From: Ruminococcus sp. | Lineage (GTDB): Bacteria > Bacillota > Clostridia > Oscillospirales > Ruminococcaceae | Reading direction: 5' to 3' | NCBI GenBank assembly: GCA_015066925.1 | Contig: SVNL01000001.1 | Span: 26,612 to 90,611, forward strand | DNA length: 64,000 bases | Part shown: in pieces, positions 25,822-34,127 of the stretch | Layout: each line of letters starts with the position of its first letter | Position numbering within the stretch: the first letter of the stretch is position 1 | Notes under the pieces: model-generated | The model's input: only the letters and a program-made list of their open reading frames with translations | What the model was told of the DNA's origin: nothing | The model's database searches: none | Made by a program: the position numbers and the translations under genes

Positions 25822-27240
25822 ATGGATGAACCGGTTGTATTAAGAACCGCAAAAGTTGGCGGATTTGTAAAAGATGATGTATTACAGTACGTTGATGAGT
25901 TAAATTCAAAGAATGTTGCCTTAGAAGAACAGATAAAGGCCTTGCAGGAAGCCGGACCTGCTGATCCTCAGGAAATTGCAAAGTATAGATCACAGATCGA
26001 TAATCTTCAGGATAAACTTAATGCGGCAAATAATTCTCTAAGAACTATTAAATCTGAGAATGAAACAATAAAGAAACAGCATGAGTCTGATACGGCTCTC
26101 ATTAATCAGCTTAAATCACAGTCAGGTCAGGGTGCGGCAGCAGCAAATTCTGCTCAGGCAGCTGAGCTTAATAGTGCAAAAACTGCTCTCGTAAAGGCTA
26201 AGACTGAAATTGATAAGCTCAAGGCAAGCCTTGAAGCAGCTGAACAGAAAGCTAAAAATGCTGCTCCTGCTGATACATCAGCTAAGGACGCTGAAATTGC
26301 AGAAGCTAAAAAACAGCTCGCTGATAAAACAAATGAGCTTAATACTGTGAATAATGAACTTAACAGCAAGGTTAAGGAATTAGACGAAAAGTCAAAGCTC
26401 GTTGACGAGAAGGATAAAGAAATCCGTAAGCTTCAGGATGAAATCGAAGAGCTGAAGGAAAATGTGGATTCAGCTGCTATTCCATCAAGCTTCGATATGG
26501 GTGCTCTCTTTACAGAGGCACAGATGACAGCTAAGAAAATTACTATTGAAGCAAAAAATGCTGCTGATAAGGTGGTTAAGGAAGCACAGGCTCAGGCTAA
26601 GCAGATTGTTGATGACGCTAATGCAGAGGCTGAAAAGACTATTACTGCAGCTAATATTACTGCTGAAAATTGCATTAAGGATGCTAATGAACAGGCTAAG
26701 CTTACTGTTCTTGACGCTAATACTCGTGCCGAAAAGGTAAACGAAATGGCTGATACAGTAAAGGCAATGCTTGTAAACGAAATTAATGGTATAGATACTA
26801 AGTTTGACGAGGTTTCAGGTCTTATTCAGAAGCTTGCAACACAGGCTGCCGATAGAATGGGTGAGGCTAAGAATATCATTGACGAAGCTAAAAAGAGCGT
26901 TACTGATATTCCTGAGATTAAAAAGGCAGAGCCTCCACAGGAAGCAGTTTTCGATAAGCCTGCTGTAATGCCTGAACCTGCTAAGGTTCCTGAAAAGAAG
27001 CCTGTTCAGAATACAAGCTTTAACAGCTTCAATTCTCAGTCTGCTAATAACTCAAGCTTCAATAGCTATAACTCTCAGCCTGTTAAGAATGTAAATGAAC
27101 AGCAGAGCCAGCCGAAGCCTTATACACATCAGGATAAAAATTCTAAAAAGGCTGCTGATTTTAATTTCGATATGTCCGAATTACTTAAAGCTGCCGAGGA
27201 AGAAGCTTCTAAGGAAGAGGCTCTTGCTGTAGAAGAGTAA
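25822..27240 (+). CDS. DivIVA-like coiled-coil protein
   Basis: A 472-residue protein, cytosolic and membrane-associated by inference. The N-terminal GGFVKDDVLQYVDEL segment (about 14-28) resembles the DivIVA/GpsB lipid-binding start. Coiled coil runs through most of residues 25-225, then an Ala/Lys-rich helical block (about 235-340). A Pro, Ser and Asn-rich low-complexity part with repeated FNS and YNS words follows, and an acidic end. The start at 25822 follows GGAG by 6 nt; an upstream GTG at 25762 is open but unsupported. Position after ftsZ fits a polar-growth or division scaffold. The role is inferred from architecture. Confidence 0.72.
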   Translation: MDEPVVLRTAKVGGFVKDDVLQYVDELNSKNVALEEQIKALQEAGPADPQEIAKYRSQIDNLQDKLNAANNSLRTIKSENETIKKQHESDTALINQLKSQSGQGAAAANSAQAAELNSAKTALVKAKTEIDKLKASLEAAEQKAKNAAPADTSAKDAEIAEAKKQLADKTNELNTVNNELNSKVKELDEKSKLVDEKDKEIRKLQDEIEELKENVDSAAIPSSFDMGALFTEAQMTAKKITIEAKNAADKVVKEAQAQAKQIVDDANAEAEKTITAANITAENCIKDANEQAKLTVLDANTRAEKVNEMADTVKAMLVNEINGIDTKFDEVSGLIQKLATQAADRMGEAKNIIDEAKKSVTDIPEIKKAEPPQEAVFDKPAVMPEPAKVPEKKPVQNTSFNSFNSQSANNSSFNSYNSQPVKNVNEQQSQPKPYTHQDKNSKKAADFNFDMSELLKAAEEEASKEEALAVEE

Positions 27241-27263
27241 AAAATTAATATTTGTAAAATATA

Positions 27264-27294
27264 TGCAGAGTCCCGTTTTAACGGGATTTCTGCA
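27264..27294 (+). terminator. Hairpin after the DivIVA-like gene
   Basis: TGCAGA pairs with TCTGCA outside an inner CCCGTT/AACGGG stem. The T-run after it is weak, so it may be only a partial terminator before the fumarase gene. Confidence 0.5.
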
Positions 27295-27313
27295 TTATCT
27301 TTGAGGTGGTCTT

Positions 27314-27868
27314 TTGTCTGTAGTTAAACTAAATGTTAAACAGCTTCGAGATGCTGCTGTTAATTTGAAAATTGGTGATAAGGTTCTTCTCACTGGATAT
27401 GTATATACTTCACGAGATGCCGCACATAAAAGAATTAAGGCTCTTATTGACAGCGGTGAAACGCTTCCGTATGAACTTAAAGACGCTGTAATTTATTATG
27501 CAGGTCCTACTCCTGCACCCGAGGGTAAGCCAATCGGTTCCTGCGGGCCTACAACTTCAAGCCGTATGGACGTTTTTGCTCCTGAATTCCTTGATAAAGG
27601 TCTTATAGCTATGATAGGAAAGGGCGAGCGTAATCAGGCTGTACGTGATGCGATTGTGCGAAATAAAGCTGTTTATTTCTGCTTCGTTGGCGGTGCAGGT
27701 GCGCTGGCTGCTAAGTGTATCAAAAGCTGTGAGGTTATTGCTTTTGAGGACCTTGGATGCGAATCTGTAAAAAGACTTTATATCGAAGAACTACCGCTAA
27801 TCGTTGCTAATGATTGCACCGGTGGCGATATATTCTCAGAGGGACGTGCTGAGTATTTTTCTGAATAA
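27314..27868 (+). CDS. Class I fumarase / tartrate dehydratase beta subunit
   Basis: Beta subunit of a two-subunit Fe-S hydro-lyase that interconverts fumarate and malate (or acts on tartrate). The 184 residues have the GDKVLLTGYVYTSRDAAHKR block, the YYAGPTPAPEGKPIGSCGPT segment, MDVFAPEFLDKG and the MIGKGER motif. The start is TTG at 27314 with a GAGGTGG site just before it. The alpha subunit, which carries the Fe-S cluster cysteines, is not adjacent, although the two are usually an operon. It must lie elsewhere or this gene is separated from it. Fumarase versus tartrate dehydratase cannot be settled from sequence. Confidence 0.85.
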   Translation: MSVVKLNVKQLRDAAVNLKIGDKVLLTGYVYTSRDAAHKRIKALIDSGETLPYELKDAVIYYAGPTPAPEGKPIGSCGPTTSSRMDVFAPEFLDKGLIAMIGKGERNQAVRDAIVRNKAVYFCFVGGAGALAAKCIKSCEVIAFEDLGCESVKRLYIEELPLIVANDCTGGDIFSEGRAEYFSE

Positions 27869-27958
27869 GTCCTATGTCTAAAGTGACAAAAATTTTTACT
27901 GTAAATTGGTGGAAATGATGTTTTTTGGCTTCATAGTTGAAAAAATGTTAAGGATTTA

Positions 27959-27987
27959 TTGACAAAGCAAAAAAAAAGCTATATAAT
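27959..27987 (+). promoter_or_regulatory. Full-consensus promoter of the sigma factor gene
   Basis: TTGACA (27959-27964), a 17-bp spacer and TATAAT (27982-27987), both hexamers matching consensus exactly. It lies 33 bp upstream of the GTG start of the sigma factor. Confidence 0.85.
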
Positions 27988-28020
27988 ATACAATATAGTA
28001 TTTACATTCAGAGTGATTGG

Positions 28021-28623
28021 GTGAATAAATTGCTTGAATTGGATTTTGATGAAAATGTTCTTGATAAATTAAGTGATGAACAGCTCGTTCTTGTAGCTCG
28101 CTCAGATAAGCGTGCTGAGGCACTTGTCATTTCTCGTTATCTGAAAATTATCTGGAATAAATCTGAAACATATGCAAATTCACTTATTGATAATGAGGAC
28201 CTCGTACAGGAAGGCTTGTTAGGCCTTATGAGTGCTATTGCCGCTTATAAGCCTGAGAAGAATATAAAGTTTTCTACGTTTGCAGGCGTTTGTATCGCCA
28301 ATCGTATGAAAACTCTTGTTGCAAAAGCAAATAAGGTCGATTCTCCTGTCGAAAATATTGAGGAACTCTCTGTTTTACAGGGTATTTCATTTTCTGAAAC
28401 ACCTGAAACTATTTTTCTTTATAAAGAGTATTATTCTGATTTGTTTGATAAAATCGATTCTGTTCTTACTGAAAGAGAAAATGTTGTTTTTCAGATGTAT
28501 ATTTACGATATGTCCTATAAGGATATTGCGGAAAAGCTGAAGATTACTGAAAAGTCTGTGGATAATGCTATACAAAGAGCCAGACGAAAAATTAAACTTC
28601 TAATGAAAGCGTCTGAAAAATGA
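28021..28623 (+). CDS. sigH: Sigma-70 family factor, SigH (Spo0H)-like
   Basis: RNA polymerase sigma factor of 200 residues. Region 2 includes DLVQEGLLGLMSAIAAYKPEKN (about 60-82) and region 4 has the helix-turn-helix DMSYKDIAEKLKI followed by KSVDNAIQRARRKIK. The last segment and overall length match SigH of Bacillus, which drives early stationary and competence genes. Region 3 is reduced, as in that family. The GTG start at 28021 is preceded only by a weak GAGTGATTGG. The stop is followed one base later by a tRNA-like element. Whether this organism sporulates cannot be told from here. Confidence 0.82.
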   Translation: MNKLLELDFDENVLDKLSDEQLVLVARSDKRAEALVISRYLKIIWNKSETYANSLIDNEDLVQEGLLGLMSAIAAYKPEKNIKFSTFAGVCIANRMKTLVAKANKVDSPVENIEELSVLQGISFSETPETIFLYKEYYSDLFDKIDSVLTERENVVFQMYIYDMSYKDIAEKLKITEKSVDNAIQRARRKIKLLMKASEK

Positions 28624-28624
28624 T

Positions 28625-28689
28625 GGCCGGGTAGCTTAAGTCAAGAGCGTTGTTAATCAAAGGTATTGGTGCGAATCCAATCATGGTCC
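28625..28689 (+). tRNA. tRNA-like element with shortened anticodon arm (atypical or pseudo-tRNA, Asn-like)
   Basis: A 65-nt cloverleaf-like sequence begins one base after the sigH stop. The acceptor stem is 28625-28631 with 28682-28688 (four Watson-Crick pairs, two G-T, one mismatch) and discriminator C28689. T32 and A33 occupy positions 8 and 9. The D-stem is GCTT/GAGC with loop AAGTCAA, lacking the GG pair. The T-arm ATTGG/CCAAT has the 7-nt loop TGCGAAT. The anticodon arm has only a 3-bp TTG/CAA stem and 5-nt loop, so about 6 nt are missing. The word TTGTTAATC resembles tRNA-Asn(GUU). It is unlikely to decode normally. Confidence 0.45.
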
Positions 28690-28715
28690 AAATATATTAA
28701 GCGAGGTATTTTAAA

Positions 28716-28991
28716 ATGTACGAAGACAAGACATTAGTTTGCAAGCAGTGCGGAAGTGAATTCGTTTTCACTGCAGGCGAACAGGAATTTTATGCTGAAA
28801 AAGGATTTGTAAACGAGCCTCAGAGATGTAAGGCTTGCCGTGACGCAAGAAAGAATGCAGGTAAGGCTGATAGAGTTATGTTCACAGCAGTTTGCGCTTC
28901 ATGTGGCGGAGAAGCTAAGGTTCCTTTTGAGCCAAAGGAAGGTAGAGCTGTATATTGCAGTGATTGCTTTGCTAAAATGAACGAAGCATAA
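28716..28991 (+). CDS. Small double zinc-ribbon protein
   Basis: A 91-residue cytosolic protein with two Cys4 clusters: CKQCG (about 9-13) with CKACR (about 38-42), and CASCG (about 60-64) with CSDCF (about 80-84). This CxxC...CxxC doublet is the pattern of small zinc-ribbon proteins found widely in bacteria with unknown function. A GAGGT site 8 nt before the ATG supports the start. It is cotranscribed behind sigH and the tRNA-like element. No reaction can be assigned. Confidence 0.75.
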   Translation: MYEDKTLVCKQCGSEFVFTAGEQEFYAEKGFVNEPQRCKACRDARKNAGKADRVMFTAVCASCGGEAKVPFEPKEGRAVYCSDCFAKMNEA

Positions 28992-29003
28992 TAATGCCGA
29001 TTT

Positions 29004-29037
29004 CAAGGCACAGCATCGGCTGTGCTTTGATTTTTTT
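29004..29037 (+). terminator. Strong intrinsic terminator after the zinc-ribbon gene
   Basis: CAAGGCACAGC (29004-29014) pairs with GCTGTGCTTTG (29019-29029) over 11 bp with a 4-nt loop, followed by seven T residues. It ends the sigH transcript. Confidence 0.92.
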
Positions 29038-29227
29038 GTACTTTTTGTATCTTTATCGTTTTTAATCATATAATTATAGTCACGTCAAAAGTTTAATCTG
29101 ACATTGACTGTTTTGAAATGCCGTGCAGATGTGTAAATACAGAGCTTTTCTCTATGCAATCGGCAGGTAATAAGCTGCAAAAAATTGTGGTTTTATGTAT
29201 GTATGTATTAATGGAAGGATGTTTTAT

Positions 29228-29431
29228 ATGATAGTAACTAAAAATACCATTATCGGTGATATTCTTGACGCAGATTTCGATGTTGCTCCATATTTTCTTG
29301 AAATAGGAATGCATTGTCTTGGATGTCCTGCATCAAGAAGCGAAACAATAGAAGAGGCGTGTGCTGTGCACGGAACAAATGCGGAAGAGCTTGTAGAAAA
29401 GCTTAATGCACATTTTGCAAAAAAGGACTAA
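29228..29431 (+). CDS. DUF1858-family protein
   Basis: A 67-residue protein of the DUF1858 family, often seen as a domain of hybrid-cluster-associated disulfide redox proteins. It shows the family pattern: an N-terminal TIIGDILDADFDVAPYFLE stretch and the GMHCLGCPAS motif with CxxC cysteines near 29-32, then two short helices. The ATG at 29228 has AAGGA 9 nt upstream; the frame is open to 29195 but lacks a ribosome site. A thiol or metal role is plausible from the CxxC, but no function is established. Confidence 0.82.
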   Translation: MIVTKNTIIGDILDADFDVAPYFLEIGMHCLGCPASRSETIEEACAVHGTNAEELVEKLNAHFAKKD

Positions 29432-29433
29432 TG

Positions 29434-29464
29434 AAAAGGCGTGCTATAGTGGCACGCTTTTCTT
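29434..29464 (+). terminator. Intrinsic terminator after the DUF1858 gene
   Basis: GCGTGC (29439-29444) pairs with GCACGC (29452-29457), extended by A/T pairs, and is followed by a T-run. Confidence 0.75.
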
Positions 29465-29487
29465 ATAAAATATACTGAGGTGGAAAA

Positions 29488-30945
29488 ATGCTTGATAAAA
29501 GACTTGAAATGTGTGCAGAGCTGGTAGATGGCTCAGGAATAGTGTGCGATGTTGGTACAGACCATGCATATCTTGCCGCAGAGCTTATAAAAAGTGGCAA
29601 ATGTGAAAAAGTAATTGCCGCAGATATAAACGAAGGACCGCTTGAAGCTGCCGCAAAAACAGTCGAAAAATACGGGATTTCAGATAAAATAACTCTTATC
29701 CTTTCTGATGGACTTGAAAATGTACCGCTTGATAATGTAAGCGATGTAGTTATAGCAGGTATGGGTGGAGAAACTATTGCCGGTATTATCGAAAACGTTG
29801 ATATAGATAAATGTGATTTTGAAAGCATACGCTGGATTTTACAGCCTATGACAAAGCCTGAATATCTCAGAAAAAAACTATATGAGTTTGGACTGAAAAT
29901 TACTACAGAGAAAATTGCTCAGGACGGCGACAAAATGTATGTCATAATGTGTGCCGAATATAATGAGGATTTCAGATGCCTTACCGAATGTGATTCGTTA
30001 TTTGGATTTTTTGAAGACAATGACACTCTTGGTCAGAAATACAGAAAAAAAGAAGCGGAGCGTCTTGAAAAGGTTGGAGAATCTCTTGAAAAAGCAGGAA
30101 AGGTTTATGAAGCAACGCATTATAAGGCTCTTGCATATAAGCTTGAAAATGACTATAAAGAGCACGATATAAATGAGATTTATGCTTATCTGAATGAGCT
30201 ATATCCATTTAATACTCAGGAAAAGTGGGATAATTCGGGAATTATTGTCGATAACTATAAAATGACCTGCACAGGTGTTTTGCTTGCACTTGATATTACC
30301 AACAGGGTTGTCAGCGAGGCGGATAATAAGCTGGCAGACCTTATTATTTCTCATCATCCTGTGATTTTTGACCCTATAAAAAGACTTAGCTTCAGAAGTC
30401 CTGTTTATAATCTTGCCCAAAGGAATATAGCGGCTATTTGTATGCATACAAACCTCGATAAATCGCAAAACGGCACAAATGGAGTTATTCTCAGAAAGCT
30501 TTCTGAGCGTTTTGAGTTTGAGCATGAGCCTGAAATATTTGAGGATTGCGGTAATGGTACCGGATTTGGATTCGTATGCGAGCTTAAAGAAGAAATTGAC
30601 ACGCCTGATTTTGCCGCAGTTTTAAAAGAAATTTTTGGCTGTCAGACATTACGATACAACAAAAATGGAAGATACAGAATAAAGCGTTTTGCATTTTGTT
30701 CGGGATCGGGCGGCTCTATGTTCAGAGAAGCCGTTGAACGTGGCTGTCATGCGTATATAACCGGAGATATCAAGCATGACGTGTGGATAGACGCTGACTG
30801 GTATTATTTCCATTTATTCGACTGTGGACATTTTCACACAGAAAATCTTGTGCTTGAAGAGCTGAGATACGTGCTTGAAAAGAAATTCCCACAGCTTGAT
30901 GTTGAGATTTCAGAGAGATCAACTGACCCATGTGAGTACATTTAA
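29488..30945 (+). CDS. Fused TrmK tRNA methyltransferase and Nif3-like metal protein
   Basis: One 485-residue protein joins two proteins that are separate neighbours (TrmK/YqfN and YqfO) in Bacillus. Residues 1 to about 225 are TrmK, which methylates N1 of adenosine 22 in tRNA. They show VGTDHAYLAAELI for SAM binding and the IAGMGGETI motif. Residues from about 230 are Nif3/YqfO-like, a dinuclear metal protein: WDNSGIIVDN, ISHHPVIFDPIK with the metal His pair, MHTNLDKSQNG, and the C-terminal GDIKHD and DCGHFHTE motifs. No stop, frameshift or internal ribosome site separates them. The fusion supports a link, but the Nif3 activity is unknown. Confidence 0.88.
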   Translation: MLDKRLEMCAELVDGSGIVCDVGTDHAYLAAELIKSGKCEKVIAADINEGPLEAAAKTVEKYGISDKITLILSDGLENVPLDNVSDVVIAGMGGETIAGIIENVDIDKCDFESIRWILQPMTKPEYLRKKLYEFGLKITTEKIAQDGDKMYVIMCAEYNEDFRCLTECDSLFGFFEDNDTLGQKYRKKEAERLEKVGESLEKAGKVYEATHYKALAYKLENDYKEHDINEIYAYLNELYPFNTQEKWDNSGIIVDNYKMTCTGVLLALDITNRVVSEADNKLADLIISHHPVIFDPIKRLSFRSPVYNLAQRNIAAICMHTNLDKSQNGTNGVILRKLSERFEFEHEPEIFEDCGNGTGFGFVCELKEEIDTPDFAAVLKEIFGCQTLRYNKNGRYRIKRFAFCSGSGGSMFREAVERGCHAYITGDIKHDVWIDADWYYFHLFDCGHFHTENLVLEELRYVLEKKFPQLDVEISERSTDPCEYI

Positions 30946-30956
30946 AAGGTGGAGCT

Positions 30957-31778
30957 ATGAATATATTTACTTGTCCCGTATGCAGTGAAATGCTGTGTAA
31001 AGAGGGGAAAAGCTATATATGTACCAATCGCCATACATTTGATATAGCAAAAAGCGGATATGTAAATCTGCTTATTTCAAAACAGCTTGGAAAGTCTGTT
31101 CACGGGGATAATAAGCTTATGGTTAAGGCAAGACGTGATTTTCTTGGGAAAGGATATTACGGAAATCTTCTTTCAGCACTTTCAGAAGCTGTATGCGAAT
31201 ATTCTGAAAACGGAAGTGTAATTCTTGATTCCGGCTGTGGAGAGGGGTACTACACCAAGGGAGTTTCCGATTATCTTAATGATAATAATATCAATGCGGA
31301 ATTTTTCGGAGTTGATATTTCAAAAACTGCACTTGAATATGCGGCAAAGCTTTTTAAGGAAGCGAATTTTGCGGTAGGAAGCGTTTTTCATCTTCCGATA
31401 GCTGATAAAAGCTGTGATGTCGTTATGACTTTGTTTGCTCCTTTTTGCAGAGAAGAATTCATCAGAGTTTTGAAAGACAGCGGAATTTTTATAATGGTAA
31501 TTCCGTCTGAAAAGCATTTATGGGGGCTTAAAAAGGCTGTTTATGATACACCGTATCTCAATGAGGTTAAGGAGTATTCCGTTGAAGGCTTTAAGCTGAT
31601 AGAAAATAAAAAAATAGCTTACGAAATAGTGCTTGAAAATAACGAGGATATTCAAAATCTCTTTTCAATGACTCCGTATTATTACCGAACAGGAAAAATT
31701 CAGCAGGAGCGTCTTGCGGCTATTGATAAGCTTCAGACAGAGATAGAATTTGAAATATTGATATATATGAAGAATTGA
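30957..31778 (+). CDS. rlmA: 23S rRNA guanine-N1 methyltransferase, RlmA-like
   Basis: SAM-dependent methyltransferase of 273 residues. A zinc finger at the N-terminus has CPVC (6-9), then a cysteine and CTNRH, as in RlmA. The KSGYVNLL block, the ARRDFL segment and the SAM loop DSGCGEGYYTKG follow. RlmA I or II modify G745 or G748 in 23S rRNA; Gram-positive members usually act at 748, but I cannot tell here. It lies 11 bp after the TrmK-Nif3 gene in a run of RNA-related genes. Confidence 0.87.
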   Translation: MNIFTCPVCSEMLCKEGKSYICTNRHTFDIAKSGYVNLLISKQLGKSVHGDNKLMVKARRDFLGKGYYGNLLSALSEAVCEYSENGSVILDSGCGEGYYTKGVSDYLNDNNINAEFFGVDISKTALEYAAKLFKEANFAVGSVFHLPIADKSCDVVMTLFAPFCREEFIRVLKDSGIFIMVIPSEKHLWGLKKAVYDTPYLNEVKEYSVEGFKLIENKKIAYEIVLENNEDIQNLFSMTPYYYRTGKIQQERLAAIDKLQTEIEFEILIYMKN

Positions 31779-31833
31779 ATTATAAAAATTCTGAGCTTCA
31801 AAAGCAGTAATATTATAGTAAAGGATTGATTTT

Positions 31834-33588
31834 ATGGCTTTAGACGGTGCATTTCTTTATGCGATAAAAAATGAAACAGAAAAGCTTATAGGTGGAAGAG
31901 TTGAAAAGGTTCATCAGCCTTCAAGAGAAGAAATAATTATTTCACTCCGAACAAGACAGGGAAGTCATAAGATAATGATTTCGGCAAATGCAGGAAGTGC
32001 AAGAGTACACATTACAAAGCTTACAGTAGATAATCCGAATACGCCGCCTATGTTCTGTATGCTTCTTAGAAAGCATCTTGGAAGCGGAAAGCTTATAGCT
32101 GTGCGTCAGGACGGTCTTGAACGTATACTGTTTTTGGATTTCGAGTGTGTAAACGAGCTTGGCGATGTTGTAACAATTACGCTTGCCTGTGAAATAATGG
32201 GACGCTGTTCAAATCTGATAATAATCAATCAGGACGGCAATGTAATAGACAGTATAAAGCGTGTTGACGAGGAAATGTCAAGAGAGAGAATGGTTCTTCC
32301 CGGAATGAAATACTCACTTCCGCCGAGAAGTCAAAGACTTAATTTTCTTAACGCTGAGCGTGACGAAATCGAAAACGCACTTAAAAATGTAAATGCAGGA
32401 GAGCTTTCAAAGGTTCTGATAAAAATTTTTGAAGGAATATCTCCGATACTTGCCCGTGAATGGAGCTTTTATGCAGGAAAAGGCGAGTATATTACTTCTG
32501 ATGAGATTAATCAGCAGCAGCTTGACAGACTTGTTTTTATAATAAATCTTACAGCACAGGCACTTCTTGAAAATAATTGCAAATTTACTGCTGTTATGGA
32601 TAAAGAGGAAGTGCTCAAGGATTTTTCGTTTATTCGTACAGAGCAGTTCGGAAATCTTATGATAACAAAGGAGCTTTCTTCGGCTTCAGAGCTTCTTGAT
32701 TATTTTTATGCCGAGCGTGACAGAACAGCTCGTATAAAACAAAGAGCAAACGACCTTTTCAGGCTTCTTTTAAATCTTACAGACAGAACATCAAAGAGAA
32801 TTTCAGTTCAGCGTGAAGAGCTTCTGGAATGTAAAAATAAGGATACCTTAAAGCTGTATGGAGATCTTGTTTCGGCTAATATGTACCGTATACAAAAAGG
32901 CGACTCAAAGCTTGTTGCAGAGAATTTTTATGACGAAAATAATCCACAGGTTGAGATAAAGCTTGATATAATGAAAACTCCGTCACAGAATGCACAGTAT
33001 TATTACAGCGAATACAAGAAGTCAATAACAGCAGAGCAGAAGCTTTCTGAGCAAATAGAAAAGGGTGAGGAGGAGCTTGCGTATCTTGACAGCGTTTTTG
33101 ACGCTTTGACGCGTGCCTCAACCAACAGCGATATAAGTCAGCTTCGTCTTGAATTGTCGGAGCAGGGCTATATAAAGCATAGTGTACAAAAGGGTAAGCC
33201 GCCTAAGGCTCTTCCGCCTATTGAGTATAAATCAAGTGACGGATTTTGTATACTTGTTGGAAGAAATAATAAACAGAATGACCAGCTATCGCTTAAATTT
33301 GCGGAAAAGAGTGATATCTGGCTTCATACACAGGCAATAACGGGTTCTCACGTTATAATCTGTACAGACGGTGAAACACCGCCTGATAAAACTATTGAGG
33401 AAGCAGCTGTAATTGCAGCTGTAAACAGTAAGGGTAAAGGTTCAAATGTCGTGCCGGTTGACTATTGCCTTGCACGTTATGTAAAAAAGCCGTCAGGTGC
33501 AAAGCCGGGTAAGGTTATTTTTACAAATTATCAGACGGCATTTGTAAAGCCTGATAGCGTTCTTGCGGAAAAACTGCTTGTAAAATAG
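31834..33588 (+). CDS. rqcH: Ribosome quality control factor RqcH (NEMF/FbpA family)
   Basis: Binds obstructed 50S subunits and recruits tRNA-Ala to add C-terminal alanine tails that mark nascent chains for decay. The 584-residue protein has the NFACT-N domain (1 to about 220), helical middle parts (about 260-440), and the NFACT-R domain with SDIWLHTQAITGSHVII near 495. The DGLERI segment places Glu96-Arg97 where an Asp-Arg pair is described for Bacillus RqcH. The same family was named fibronectin-binding protein in streptococci, but there is no secretion signal here. Confidence 0.92.
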   Translation: MALDGAFLYAIKNETEKLIGGRVEKVHQPSREEIIISLRTRQGSHKIMISANAGSARVHITKLTVDNPNTPPMFCMLLRKHLGSGKLIAVRQDGLERILFLDFECVNELGDVVTITLACEIMGRCSNLIIINQDGNVIDSIKRVDEEMSRERMVLPGMKYSLPPRSQRLNFLNAERDEIENALKNVNAGELSKVLIKIFEGISPILAREWSFYAGKGEYITSDEINQQQLDRLVFIINLTAQALLENNCKFTAVMDKEEVLKDFSFIRTEQFGNLMITKELSSASELLDYFYAERDRTARIKQRANDLFRLLLNLTDRTSKRISVQREELLECKNKDTLKLYGDLVSANMYRIQKGDSKLVAENFYDENNPQVEIKLDIMKTPSQNAQYYYSEYKKSITAEQKLSEQIEKGEEELAYLDSVFDALTRASTNSDISQLRLELSEQGYIKHSVQKGKPPKALPPIEYKSSDGFCILVGRNNKQNDQLSLKFAEKSDIWLHTQAITGSHVIICTDGETPPDKTIEEAAVIAAVNSKGKGSNVVPVDYCLARYVKKPSGAKPGKVIFTNYQTAFVKPDSVLAEKLLVK

Positions 33589-33596
33589 GAGGAAGT

Positions 33597-34127
33597 ATGG
33601 CTGAAAAGCTTGGCAGAGATTTTTTTAATCGCGATTGTCTTGAGGTTGCTCCCGAGCTTGTAGGGAAAATTTTAGTCCACAGGCTTAGTGACGGTACACT
33701 TCTTCGTGTAAGAATAACTGAAACGGAGGCTTACAGGGGAGAAGAGGATAAGGCTTGTCATGCGTCAAAGGGAAGAACTCCAAGAACAGAACTGCTGTAT
33801 GGTGAAAGCGGAATAATCTATGTGTATCTTTGTTATGGAATTCATTGGCTTATGAACGTTATTACAGGTGAAAAAGATATGCCGCAGGGAGTTCTTATAA
33901 GAGCAGGCGAGGGCTTTAACGGTCCTGCAAAGCTTACAAAAAAGCTTCAGATAAATAAAGAGCACAATGGTGCTTCGATATATGAAAATGAATCAGTATG
34001 GATAGAAGATGACGGCTATAAGCCTTTGATTGAAACTGCGGCGAGAGTTGGAATTGATTATGCAGGTGAATACTGGCGGGATAAAAAATGGCGCTTCATA
34101 GACAGCGGTAAAGGTGGGGGAAAATGA
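33597..34127 (+). CDS. mpg: DNA-3-methyladenine glycosylase (AAG/MPG family)
   Basis: Removes alkylated and deaminated purines in base excision repair. The 176-residue protein has the FFNRDCLEVAPELVGKIL start, the ITETEAYRG motif (with the catalytic Glu expected there), the CHASKGRTPRT block, YVYLCYGIHWLMN and GVLIRAGE. It follows rqcH by 8 bp and its stop overlaps the AraC gene start by 4 nt (ATGA). Confidence 0.93.
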   Translation: MAEKLGRDFFNRDCLEVAPELVGKILVHRLSDGTLLRVRITETEAYRGEEDKACHASKGRTPRTELLYGESGIIYVYLCYGIHWLMNVITGEKDMPQGVLIRAGEGFNGPAKLTKKLQINKEHNGASIYENESVWIEDDGYKPLIETAARVGIDYAGEYWRDKKWRFIDSGKGGGK

